Part shown: positions 42,086-49,738 of the stretch, in pieces | How positions within the stretch are numbered: the first letter of the stretch is position 1 | Layout: the number at the start of each line of letters is the position of its first letter | NCBI GenBank assembly: GCA_019347945.1 | Contig: JAHWKK010000026.1 | Location: 1-55,265 of the forward strand | Source: Acidobacteriota bacterium | GTDB lineage: Bacteria > Acidobacteriota > Thermoanaerobaculia > Gp7-AA8 > JAHWKK01 | Reading direction: 5' to 3' | Length of the DNA stretch: 55,265 bases | Made by a program: the position numbers and the translations under genes | The notes under the pieces: generated by a model | The model's database searches: none | Told to the model about the DNA's origin: nothing | What the model saw: only the letters and a program-made list of their open reading frames with translations

Positions 42086-44014
42086 ATGACTCGAACCATC
42101 AAACCTTCCATTCTCATCCTGGCGATCACGATGCTGGCGGGATGCGGCTCACTCATTCGCTCGGACGACGCCACGCTCTACGAGGCCACTCGCTCCGAGG
42201 CGACTCGCGACTGGAGAGTCGTGAATCTCGTGAGTCCGGGCGCCGATCCTCATTCCTTCTCGCGACCCGATCAGGTCTCCGTGGATCATCTGACGCTCGA
42301 ACTCGACGTCGACTTTGCGCGGGAGGTCCTCAGCGGCACGGCTACGCTGTCGATTGCGAACCACACCGGAGCAGATCGTCTCATTCTCGACACCCGCGAT
42401 CTGACGATCCGTGACGTCACCTGGGGCGATGGCCGCGACGCTCGCTGGTTCCTCACCCAGCCGACCGAATTGCTCGGGCGAGCGCTCGTGATCGAGCTGG
42501 TCCCCGGCGTCGAGAAAGTCGTGATCGATTACGAGACGTCCCCCAAGGCCGCTGCGGTGCAGTGGCTCGGCCCCGAACAGACCGCGAGCGGCAAGCCGTT
42601 TCTCTTCACACAGAGCCAGGCGATTCTCGCCAGGACCTGGGTCCCCATTCAGGACACTCCGGGTGTGCGGTTCACCTACGATGCGACTGTCCGCGTCCCG
42701 CAGGGGATGCTGGCGCTGATGAGCGCGGAGAATCCGACCTCGATCAACGGCACGGGGGTGTACAGCTTCCGGATGCCGCAGCCGATCCCGTCCTATCTTC
42801 TGGCTCTGGCAGCCGGTGATCTCCGGTTCCGTTCGCTCGGCCCGCGCTCGGGCGTATATGCGGAGCCGAGCGTGGTCGAAGCAGCAGCCTCCGAGTTTTC
42901 CGACACCCCGAAGATGATCACGGCCGCCGAGGAGATGTACGGACCGTACCGGTGGGGTCGGTACGACATTCTCGTCCTCCCCGCCAGCTTCCCCTTCGGA
43001 GGGATGGAGAATCCGCGCCTGACGTTCGCGACGCCCACGATCATCGCGGGAGACCGCTCGCTGGTATCGCTGGTCGCTCACGAGCTCGCCCATTCCTGGT
43101 CCGGCAATCTCGTCACCAACGCGACATGGAACGACTTCTGGCTCAACGAAGGCTTCACCAACTATTTCACCGAACGGATCATGGAGGAGCTTTACGGACG
43201 CGACTATTCGGAGATGCTCGCCGTCCTCGATCTTCAGGATCTCCGCGAGGAGATCGACGATCTCGGGCCGACCTCCGCCGACACACACCTCTATCTCGAT
43301 CTGGCAGGCCGCGATCCGGACGAAGGAATGACGAACGTTGCATACGTCAAGGGACATTTCTTCCTTCGGTGGCTCGAGCAGCAGTTCGGCAGGGAGAGGT
43401 TCGACCGCTTCCTCCGCGAGTGGTTCGACGAGAACGCGTTCGAGTCGAGAACGACCGCCGAGTTCGTCGAGTTTCTCGACGATCGACTTCTGTCTGGTTC
43501 GGAGATCGATGTGACGGACGTCCAGCGATGGATCTACAGTCCTGCTCTGCCGTCGTCGCTCCGCGAGCCGCAATCCGACCGTTTCTCGGAAGTCGAAAGG
43601 GAGATCGATCGGTTCATGACCGGCACGCCGGCAACGCAGCTCGAAGTCGATGGCTGGTCGACACATGAATGGCTGCATTTCATCCGAAATCTCCCGACGC
43701 TCGATGAATCGCAGATGGCGCGGCTCGACGCGGCCTTCAATCTCTCGGAGACCGGGAACAGCGAGATCAAGTTCGCCTGGCTGACCGCGGCAATCCGGGC
43801 GGATTACGACCCGGCCTACCCGGTCCTCGAACAATTCCTCACCGAGATGGGACGGCGCAAGTTCGTCCTTCCTCTGTTCGAGGATCTCGCAAAAACCGAG
43901 AAGGGGATGATCATCGCCCGGAGGATCTACTCGAAGACCCGCCCGATGTACCACACGATCACCCGCGATTCCGTCGACGAGGCGCTGGGCTGGAACGAGT
44001 GGAGAGAAGAGTGA
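42086..44014 (+). CDS. M1-family metallopeptidase, lipoprotein
   Basis: A 642-residue zinc aminopeptidase related to leukotriene-A4 hydrolase. Residues 1-20 are a lipoprotein signal ending in L-A-G-C (Cys20). The peptidase domain has the exopeptidase motif G-G-M-E-N (305-309) and the zinc site H332-E333-x-x-H336 with Glu355 18 residues on, in N-E-G-F-T-N-Y-F. The C-terminal helical domain (W-I-Y-S-P-A-L-P) matches the LTA4-hydrolase type. GGAGG lies before the ATG. The stop codon TGA (44012-44014) is the TGA of the first TGAAGAG unit of element E4, so the last residues (R-E-E) come from the repeat. Confidence 0.94.
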   Translation: MTRTIKPSILILAITMLAGCGSLIRSDDATLYEATRSEATRDWRVVNLVSPGADPHSFSRPDQVSVDHLTLELDVDFAREVLSGTATLSIANHTGADRLILDTRDLTIRDVTWGDGRDARWFLTQPTELLGRALVIELVPGVEKVVIDYETSPKAAAVQWLGPEQTASGKPFLFTQSQAILARTWVPIQDTPGVRFTYDATVRVPQGMLALMSAENPTSINGTGVYSFRMPQPIPSYLLALAAGDLRFRSLGPRSGVYAEPSVVEAAASEFSDTPKMITAAEEMYGPYRWGRYDILVLPASFPFGGMENPRLTFATPTIIAGDRSLVSLVAHELAHSWSGNLVTNATWNDFWLNEGFTNYFTERIMEELYGRDYSEMLAVLDLQDLREEIDDLGPTSADTHLYLDLAGRDPDEGMTNVAYVKGHFFLRWLEQQFGRERFDRFLREWFDENAFESRTTAEFVEFLDDRLLSGSEIDVTDVQRWIYSPALPSSLREPQSDRFSEVEREIDRFMTGTPATQLEVDGWSTHEWLHFIRNLPTLDESQMARLDAAFNLSETGNSEIKFAWLTAAIRADYDPAYPVLEQFLTEMGRRKFVLPLFEDLAKTEKGMIIARRIYSKTRPMYHTITRDSVDEALGWNEWREE

Positions 44015-44488
44015 AGAGTGAAAAGTGAAGAGTGAAGAGTGAAGAGTGAAAGGAGAGACGCCGCGAAGGTAACCTCTCCTATCTCACCCTAGAGTCACAA
44101 GCCTGCCCCAGATCCTTCGCCCGCGCTGCGCCAGGCTCAGAATGACGAATGTTGCGTTTGCGCGAAGCGACGATCATGGACGAATGTTTGCTCTCGCGAA
44201 CCCCCGGTTCGTTATCCTGAGCCGCCGAAGGACGGCGTGAATCCGCATTGAGAGGTCAGGACAAGTGATCACGCGCCCGCCTCTCCTTTCACTCTTCACT
44301 CTTCACTCTTCACTCTTCACTCTTCACTCTTCACTCTTCACTCTTCACTCTTCACTCTTCTTCTTGAGGTTACCCTTCGCGCCGCCTCTTCTTTCACTCT
44401 TCACTCTTCACTCTTCACTCTTCTTCTTGAGGTTACCCTTCGCGCCGCCTCTTCTTTCACTCTTCACTCTTCACTCTTCACTCTTCTT
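44005..44488. repeat. Heptamer-bounded intergenic element E4
   Basis: Left array (44005-44052) starts inside the last codons of the M1 gene. It is followed by a core with agacgccgcgaaggtaacct (44055-44074) at its edge, and by three CTCTTCA arrays on the right (44284-44360, 44393-44423, 44454-44488). The right arrays are separated by two copies of a 63-base unit beginning ttcttgaggttacccttcgc (44361 and 44424). The core matches E3 in reverse orientation. The element ends about 50 bases before the patatin gene. No gene. Confidence 0.88.
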
Positions 44489-44535
44489 CTGTATCCCCGG
44501 ACACATGGTACGGGCACCCAGCGTACAATCCCCGC

Positions 44536-45708
44536 ATGGGTAGCGACATCGCGGTGGTGCTCGGAGGAGGCGGCGCGCGTGCGGCCTATCAGGTCGGCGT
44601 CCTGCGTGCGATCGCGCGAGAGCGTCCGGAGTTCCGCTTTCCGATCATCACGGGCGTCTCGGCGGGCGGCATCAACGCCGCGTTTCTCGGGGCCGTCGGC
44701 GCCGATTGCTCTCTTCACCCCGTCGATCAGCTCACCGAGCTCTGGATGACGCTCCGGATGAAGGACGTCTTCGAGACGGACTCGCTCACCGCGAGTCGAA
44801 TCGCGATGAGCTGGCTCAAGCGTCTCGCTTCGGGTGGCCGGGGGGCGCGAAACGCGAGCCCCGCCCTTCTCGACACGAGCCCGCTCCGGGAGTTTCTCGG
44901 GAAGGCGTTCAATGCCCGGGCGGACGGGTCCATTCCAGGCGTGGAGGAAAATATCCAGCATGGCGCGCTCGACGCGCTCGCGCTCACGACGCTCAACTAC
45001 ACGACTGGGCAGACGATCACCTGGGTGCAGGGGCGCGAGATCGAGACGTGGGAGCGCCCGAACCGTCGCAGCATCCAGACTCCGATCACCATCGAGCACG
45101 TCATGGCTTCAGCCGCCCTCCCGATACTCTTTCCTGCTGTGCAGATCGGCGCCTCCTGGTACGGTGACGGCGGCGTCCGTCTCTCGGCGCCGCTCTCGCC
45201 GGCCCTCCATCTCGGCGCACGCCGCATGCTCGTGATCTCGACCCGTTACAATCGCAGCTTCGAGGAAGCGGATATCGCCGAAACTCCCGGGTATCCCCCG
45301 CCGGCCCAGATTCTCGGCCAGCTCGTGAAGGCGATCTTTCTCGACGTCATCGATCAGGACGTCCTTCGCGTCGAATTGATCAATTCTCTTCTCGAGAACC
45401 TCGAGCCGGATGCGCGCCTCGGTCTTTCTCCGATTCGACTTGTCGTCGTCCGCCCCTCCGAGGATCTCGGTGTCCTCGCGGCTGGCTACGAAAAAACCCT
45501 CCCTCCCGCTTTCCGCTACATGACACGGGGCCTCGGTTCACGCGAAACGAGGAGCGCCGATTTCCTCAGCATGCTGATGTTCGAGCCGGAGTTCATGATG
45601 AAGCTCATCGATCTCGGCGAGAACGATGCGGACGCTCAGATGGAGGAGATCCTCGGCGTTCTGGATGAAGAGCGACCGGCGGAACAATCGCGAATGACGG
45701 GTGGTTGA
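44536..45708 (+). CDS. Patatin-like phospholipase/acylhydrolase
   Basis: A 390-residue serine hydrolase of the patatin family. The oxyanion loop G-G-G-G-A-R-A-A-Y, the nucleophile elbow G-V-S-A-G-G (Ser42) and the catalytic aspartate in D-G-G-V-R (about 215) are all present. Like RssA-type and bacterial patatins it probably hydrolyses acyl chains from lipids; no signal peptide is seen, so it is likely cytoplasmic. The C-terminal 100 residues continue past the patatin core (L-S-M-L-M-F-E-P-E-F) as in the DUF3336-free subfamily. tRNA-Gln lies 13 bases after its stop codon. Confidence 0.9.
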   Translation: MGSDIAVVLGGGGARAAYQVGVLRAIARERPEFRFPIITGVSAGGINAAFLGAVGADCSLHPVDQLTELWMTLRMKDVFETDSLTASRIAMSWLKRLASGGRGARNASPALLDTSPLREFLGKAFNARADGSIPGVEENIQHGALDALALTTLNYTTGQTITWVQGREIETWERPNRRSIQTPITIEHVMASAALPILFPAVQIGASWYGDGGVRLSAPLSPALHLGARRMLVISTRYNRSFEEADIAETPGYPPPAQILGQLVKAIFLDVIDQDVLRVELINSLLENLEPDARLGLSPIRLVVVRPSEDLGVLAAGYEKTLPPAFRYMTRGLGSRETRSADFLSMLMFEPEFMMKLIDLGENDADAQMEEILGVLDEERPAEQSRMTGG

Positions 45709-45718
45709 CCCGATTCGG

Positions 45719-45796
<78 letters not shown>

Positions 45797-45935
45797 GTTG
45801 CCTCCTCTGAAGCAGTCTCCACGTTTGCCACCCGGACACGGACTCCCGCCAAGTCCGAACGTCATCCAGACTCTTAGCTCATCCCGCCGGCCGATTCGCC
45901 TCCCTGCGTAGAGACTCCATGCTACGCTCTTCTCG

Positions 45936-46130
45936 ATGCGAGGCGTGTCCAAACGAGCACCCGGCGAGAACGCCCTCCGCGACGCGGCAATCATGCAGCG
46001 TACGATGAACCGCCTGCGTGGCGAAGCTCTCGTCCCGCGTGGCGTCTATCGCTTCGCTACCCACGAGGAGGCAGACGAGTGGATGATGAGGATGATGGCC
46101 GCTACTCAACAATCACGGCGAACGAAGTGA
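45936..46130 (+). CDS. Small conserved-looking protein, possibly a solitary antitoxin-like protein
   Basis: A 64-residue protein. The central stretch L-V-P-R-G-V-Y-R-F-x-T-H-E-E-A-D-E-W-M-M-R-M-M-A looks like a conserved block, and I have an impression of similar small proteins next to AbiEii-type nucleotidyltransferase toxins; this is memory and not a search. No partner gene follows here: the next gene runs the other way. It lies between tRNA-Gln and the large membrane protein. It could be a remnant of a toxin-antitoxin pair or a free-standing gene. The frame has an ATG but no strong ribosome-binding site. Confidence 0.55.
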   Translation: MRGVSKRAPGENALRDAAIMQRTMNRLRGEALVPRGVYRFATHEEADEWMMRMMAATQQSRRTK

Positions 46131-46156
46131 GCCCTCCTTCCCTCGCCCTTCGCCCC

Positions 46157-48853
46157 TCACTCCGAGTAGCGTGTCCGAAACTCCTCGGAGGCGAGCATCG
46201 TGCGGAGGATCACTTCCCGGCTGGCCCCCGCTCTGAGCCTTTCCTCGTAGAGCTGAAGCCCCGGCGGATCCGGCTCGCGAAGAAGAAGGACGCGATAGAG
46301 CGTCTCCACGAGCTCCCGATCGCTCTGTTCCTCGAGCCCCTCGAGCCGCGCGATCGCGAGATCCTCGATCGTCCTCTCGTCTGCGATGACCTCCTCCGCA
46401 ATTGCCGGCGGGTAGCCCATCCTGGCGAGCAGCCCTTCGAGCGCAGCGACGTCCCACTCGAAGACCTCCATCACGGCTCCCGCCCCGAGGCGGTGCCAAC
46501 GGAAAAATCGCTGCCGCAGTCGAGATCTTTCCCCCTTCCCGTCGACGATCTCCACGATGAGGTCGGTATTCAACCGGATGCCCTTCGGACGGTCCTCGAA
46601 CAGGGCGACGAAGCGGGGCTTCTCGAACCCGTAATCCGGATGTGCGACGGCGACCATCGGATCCGGCTCGAGTCTGGCGGGAAGACGAACCGCTTCGTTC
46701 TGGAAGAGAAGATCGACCGAGGAAATCCCGCGCGGCGAGAGAGCCCATCCTTCGACGGTGAGCCTGCCGTGAACCTCCCCCTGCTCGCGCGGACGATAGA
46801 GATGACCGAAGGTCGCATCGATCCAGGTGATCCCGTTCCTGTCGAGAAACACCTCGAGGTTCTCGCGCTCGCTTCGCCCGGCCGGGTCGACTCCATCGAG
46901 CGCTGCCATCTCTCCGGCTCGTGGCTCATTGGAAACGACCGCAAAGACGTAGTCGTGACCCGAGACGTGAGGAAATCGGCGGAGATAGCGAAGCCTCCCG
47001 CCGGCGAGCTGGTCCTCGAGCCAGCTCCGAATCGCTGGTGGCGCGTCGCGCCGGTCGTTGTGAACGATCACGAGCGATGCATCGTTCGACTCGAGCTTCG
47101 CCATCGCCCCCGGACGCACCGGGTCGGCTCCGAAGACGTCCCGGAGCTCGTCATGAAGCGGCGTCATGAAACCGGACGTCCCGTTCATGATCGGCTTGTT
47201 GTGGATCGTCGACGCGAAGACATACCGATATTCATGATCTCCTCCGATCGGCAGCTCGAGCGTTCCACCCGACACCGGCGCATCGCGCAACCACTCGTAG
47301 ACCGCTGCACGCTCGGTTGAAACGACCCACCAGTGAATCGGCGCCGACCAGAGCTCAGCGAGCATCAGGAGCGGAACCGTCACCGCGATCAGGATCCGCC
47401 GCCACCCCTTCGTCCACCGGAGAAGGACGCCGAAGCCGGCTGCTGCCAACACCGACAGGCCGCAGTAAGCGATCATCGCCCATCGCGCCGGCACTCTGAG
47501 GCTTCGGAAGGGCTCGAGTGCTGTGAACAGTGCCGTGTGGAAGGCGGCATTCAGCCCGAGCGACCCGAAGAATCCGATGACGACGAGCGCGAGTCCGATC
47601 CAGATGACATCGTTTCGATCCGCCCTCGCGATCGTTTCCCCGAGGCTGCCTCGGTCTGCCATCCATCGCGGATAGCGGAACCAGAGCCGGACGATGGCGA
47701 TGCAGATGAAGGCGAGCAACGGAATGGAATCGAGAAGGCCTGCAACCCTGGAGAATGAATCACTCGTGTGAAGGAGGCCCGCAATCACCCCGACCGCGGC
47801 GATGAGAAGAGCCAGATCGAGCCGACGGACCAGCGACGAAGCCGCAGATTCCCCATCCTTCCGGACTTCCGCTTTCCTGACGCTTCCGCTGCGGCCGAGC
47901 AGGGCAACGCCGGTAAGGAGCAGCACGAACGCTCCGGGAAAGAGTGTCCTCTCGGATCTCCGGATCTCACGTCCGAGCTTGCCCCAGGTCCGGCTCGACT
48001 CCGCGCCGACCGTCCAGTCCGCCACGGTTGCCGAATAGAACGAGGCCTCCCCCGAATCACGCACCATTCCGTACTCCTCCGACGCAATCCGGTAGGGAAC
48101 GAGGATCGGTACGAGCAACAGATTGGCGATCACGAAAGCCGTCGCGAAGAAACCCCACGTGCGAATGTTCCCGACTTCTCCTTCGAGTGCGAGCACAACG
48201 AGGGCGAGCAATGGGATGGTGACTGCTGCAAAGAGGAGCCAGTGAATGTTCGACAGGCCGTTGAAGACGTAGGCGACGATGAAAACGAGGGCCGCCATCC
48301 GCCCGGGCCGTCGCATGAGGGAAACGAGCGCCGCGAAGCTCAGCGGAAGCCACACGGCCCAGACATGCTGCAGATGCGCGAAGTGCTCGAACCGGTACGG
48401 GAGGAGCGCGAAATAGATCCCGGCGACGAGCGAGACCAGCTCGACCCACCATCCCGTGACCAGATCCGACAGCAGCGTCCGAGCGAGGACGTGCGCGCCG
48501 TAACCGGAGAGCGCGATCCCGGCGATCATCGCCACGTTGTATGCCGTCAGCGGCGAAGCGCCCGCGAAGCGGAGCGGAAACGTGAAGATCGCAATGCCGT
48601 AGAGGTTCTCGCTGAACGCGAGACTCCACGGATCGGGATGAAAAATGTTCGCATGGAAAAGCGGCCGGCTCGAGAACGTCGCAAGCCAGTCCCAGTGGAG
48701 TATCCACGCATTCAGCAGCGGGTCGCCGGGATCGTTGACGGCGCGATCGAGGAGCCGGGCCAGCGGCCAGCTCGCGCCGATCGCGAGCAGTGAGTAGGCG
48801 GCGAGCCAGCCGATCTCTCGAACCACCAGTCGCGCTCTCGGAATGCGGCTCAT
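46157..48853 (-). CDS. Large polytopic membrane protein with C-terminal GWA-type and DUF4214 domains
   Basis: A protein of about 898 residues. The first 560 residues hold a dozen or so hydrophobic segments. The first periplasmic loop carries D-P-G-D-P-L-L-N-A-W-I-L-H-W-D-W, the pattern of YfhO/GT39-like membrane proteins of glycan or lipid modification. After a soluble region comes a beta-sandwich module (V-E-G-W-A-L-S-P-R-G-I-S-S-V-D, about residues 720-800) and, at the end, a DUF4214 domain (L-Y-R-V-L-L-L-R-E-P-D-P-P-G-L-Q-L-Y, about 850-895). ATG 48853 is chosen; an ATG at 49030 would add an unlikely hydrophilic extension. No glycosyltransferase catalytic residues can be assigned, so the function is unknown. 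Confidence 0.8.
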   Translation of the reverse strand: MSRIPRARLVVREIGWLAAYSLLAIGASWPLARLLDRAVNDPGDPLLNAWILHWDWLATFSSRPLFHANIFHPDPWSLAFSENLYGIAIFTFPLRFAGASPLTAYNVAMIAGIALSGYGAHVLARTLLSDLVTGWWVELVSLVAGIYFALLPYRFEHFAHLQHVWAVWLPLSFAALVSLMRRPGRMAALVFIVAYVFNGLSNIHWLLFAAVTIPLLALVVLALEGEVGNIRTWGFFATAFVIANLLLVPILVPYRIASEEYGMVRDSGEASFYSATVADWTVGAESSRTWGKLGREIRRSERTLFPGAFVLLLTGVALLGRSGSVRKAEVRKDGESAASSLVRRLDLALLIAAVGVIAGLLHTSDSFSRVAGLLDSIPLLAFICIAIVRLWFRYPRWMADRGSLGETIARADRNDVIWIGLALVVIGFFGSLGLNAAFHTALFTALEPFRSLRVPARWAMIAYCGLSVLAAAGFGVLLRWTKGWRRILIAVTVPLLMLAELWSAPIHWWVVSTERAAVYEWLRDAPVSGGTLELPIGGDHEYRYVFASTIHNKPIMNGTSGFMTPLHDELRDVFGADPVRPGAMAKLESNDASLVIVHNDRRDAPPAIRSWLEDQLAGGRLRYLRRFPHVSGHDYVFAVVSNEPRAGEMAALDGVDPAGRSERENLEVFLDRNGITWIDATFGHLYRPREQGEVHGRLTVEGWALSPRGISSVDLLFQNEAVRLPARLEPDPMVAVAHPDYGFEKPRFVALFEDRPKGIRLNTDLIVEIVDGKGERSRLRQRFFRWHRLGAGAVMEVFEWDVAALEGLLARMGYPPAIAEEVIADERTIEDLAIARLEGLEEQSDRELVETLYRVLLLREPDPPGLQLYEERLRAGASREVILRTMLASEEFRTRYSE

Positions 48854-49043
48854 CGGCGAGATCCTATCCGGGAAGTGGGGCTGGGAGGAATTCGGGCCTG
48901 GCTCGTCGAAACGACCCTGGGCATTCTCGCACGCTACGCACGCCTCCCGAGGCCGGGTCCCCCCGGTTGCCACTCCGTTTCGAGGACAGCTGGATCGAGA
49001 GGGGAGGCGGGAATATCGCCTGACTAACATGGTTGGCTAAGCC
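48854..49043. promoter_or_regulatory. Short intergenic region with a possible toxin-antitoxin operator
   Basis: About 190 bases between a leftward and a rightward gene, so it should hold two promoters. An inverted repeat TGGCT-A-AGCCA (49034-49044) overlaps the ATG of the antitoxin gene and lies within a wider imperfect repeat beginning at ATGG (49029). Autoregulation by the antitoxin through such a site is common. I cannot name -35/-10 boxes with confidence. Confidence 0.4.
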
Positions 49044-49265
49044 ATGATCGAGGTCAACATTCACGAAGCCAAGACTCATCTTTCCAGACTTCTGGCAAAG
49101 GTAGGAGAAGGCGAAGAAGTGATCATCGCCCGCGCGGGCGAGCCGGTGGCGAAAATCGTTCCCTTTGCGCGGTTGTCTCGCAAGCGGATCGCAGGAACCG
49201 AGAAGGGTCGCATTACGATCGACCGGGATTTCGACGCCCCTGCCGATCCCCTCACCTTCGCATGA
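49044..49265 (+). CDS. Phd/YefM-family antitoxin
   Basis: A 73-residue protein with the Phd/YefM N-terminal DNA-binding fold: I-E-V-N-I-H-E-A-K-T-H-L-S-R-L-L and G-E-E-V-I-I-A-R-A-G-E-P-V-A-K-I-V-P. The C-terminal 25 residues are polar and would wrap around the toxin. It ends four bases before the PIN toxin gene, the usual antitoxin-first order. It probably represses its own promoter, with the palindrome at its start as the candidate site. Confidence 0.92.
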   Translation: MIEVNIHEAKTHLSRLLAKVGEGEEVIIARAGEPVAKIVPFARLSRKRIAGTEKGRITIDRDFDAPADPLTFA

Positions 49266-49269
49266 ATCG

Positions 49270-49677
49270 ATGAGAGTTCTGTTGGACACACACGTTCTCT
49301 TGTGGTGGCTCGCTGAGCCAGAGCGTCTGAACAAGAGAACGCGCGGGATTCTCCAGTCTCAGGACAACGAGGTTCTTCTCTCTTCGATCAGTGTGCTGGA
49401 GATCGTGATCAAGAGCGACCTCGGAAAACTGCAACTTTCCGAGCCTCCGGAGCAGTTGATCAAAAGAGTGATCGTCGAGCAGGCTCTCGTACCGCTGTCG
49501 GTGAAGCACGATCATGCGCTGGCGGTGGCCTCGCTCCCGAGGGTTCACGCCGACCCATTCGATCGCGTGCTGATCGCTCAGAGCATCACCGAGTCCATAC
49601 CTCTGCTGACTGCAGATGCTACCTTTCGCTCCTACGAGGGCCTCGACGTCATATGGGCGGGCGGCCGGCAGCAGTGA
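49270..49677 (+). CDS. vapC: PIN-domain toxin (VapC-like ribonuclease)
   Basis: A 135-residue PIN-domain RNase. The acidic residues that hold the metal are present: Asp6 in M-R-V-L-L-D-T-H-V-L-L-W-W, Glu45 in S-V-L-E-I-V-I-K, and an aspartate in D-P-F-D-R-V-L-I-A-Q, with T-A-D near the end. The L-L-D-T-H-x-L-L-W-W opening is typical of PIN toxins that pair with Phd-type antitoxins. ATG 49270 lies four bases after the antitoxin stop and starts the fold; an ATG at 49165 would overlap the antitoxin. Targets of such toxins are usually tRNA or rRNA; which one is not visible. Confidence 0.92.
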   Translation: MRVLLDTHVLLWWLAEPERLNKRTRGILQSQDNEVLLSSISVLEIVIKSDLGKLQLSEPPEQLIKRVIVEQALVPLSVKHDHALAVASLPRVHADPFDRVLIAQSITESIPLLTADATFRSYEGLDVIWAGGRQQ

Positions 49678-49680
49678 CCT

Positions 49681-49738
49681 AGAGAAGAGTGAAGAGGCTG
49701 TTACTCAAAGCCCTTCACTCTTCACTCTTCACTCTTCG
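49681..49738. repeat. Minimal heptamer-bounded element E5
   Basis: The shortest example: agagaagagtgaagag (49681-49696), a 14-16 base core, and inverted units CCCTTCA-CTCTTCA-CTCTTCA-CTCTTCG (49711-49738). It lies between two converging genes. The stop codon of fadJ (49715-49717) is inside the first inverted unit, and the preceding units encode the last residues of FadJ. The arms could fold into a compact hairpin serving both genes. Confidence 0.8.

Noticed and set aside
42149-43954. 601-residue open frame opposite the M1 peptidase gene
   Set aside because: Antisense shadow of a gene with an intact zinc site; no recognisable motif.
44284-44488. CRISPR array
   Set aside because: The unit is seven bases with no unique spacers, and no cas gene is in the window.
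44265-44543. Open frames encoding repeats of S-L-F-T-L-H-S at this and the other heptamer loci
   Set aside because: They are translations of CTCTTCA arrays, whose 21-base period always gives a seven-residue repeat. They lack ribosome-binding sites and occur in all orientations.
46079-47320. 413-residue open frame opposite the large membrane-protein gene
   Set aside because: Antisense shadow over the C-terminal half of that gene; it would also overlap the small gene at 45936-46130.
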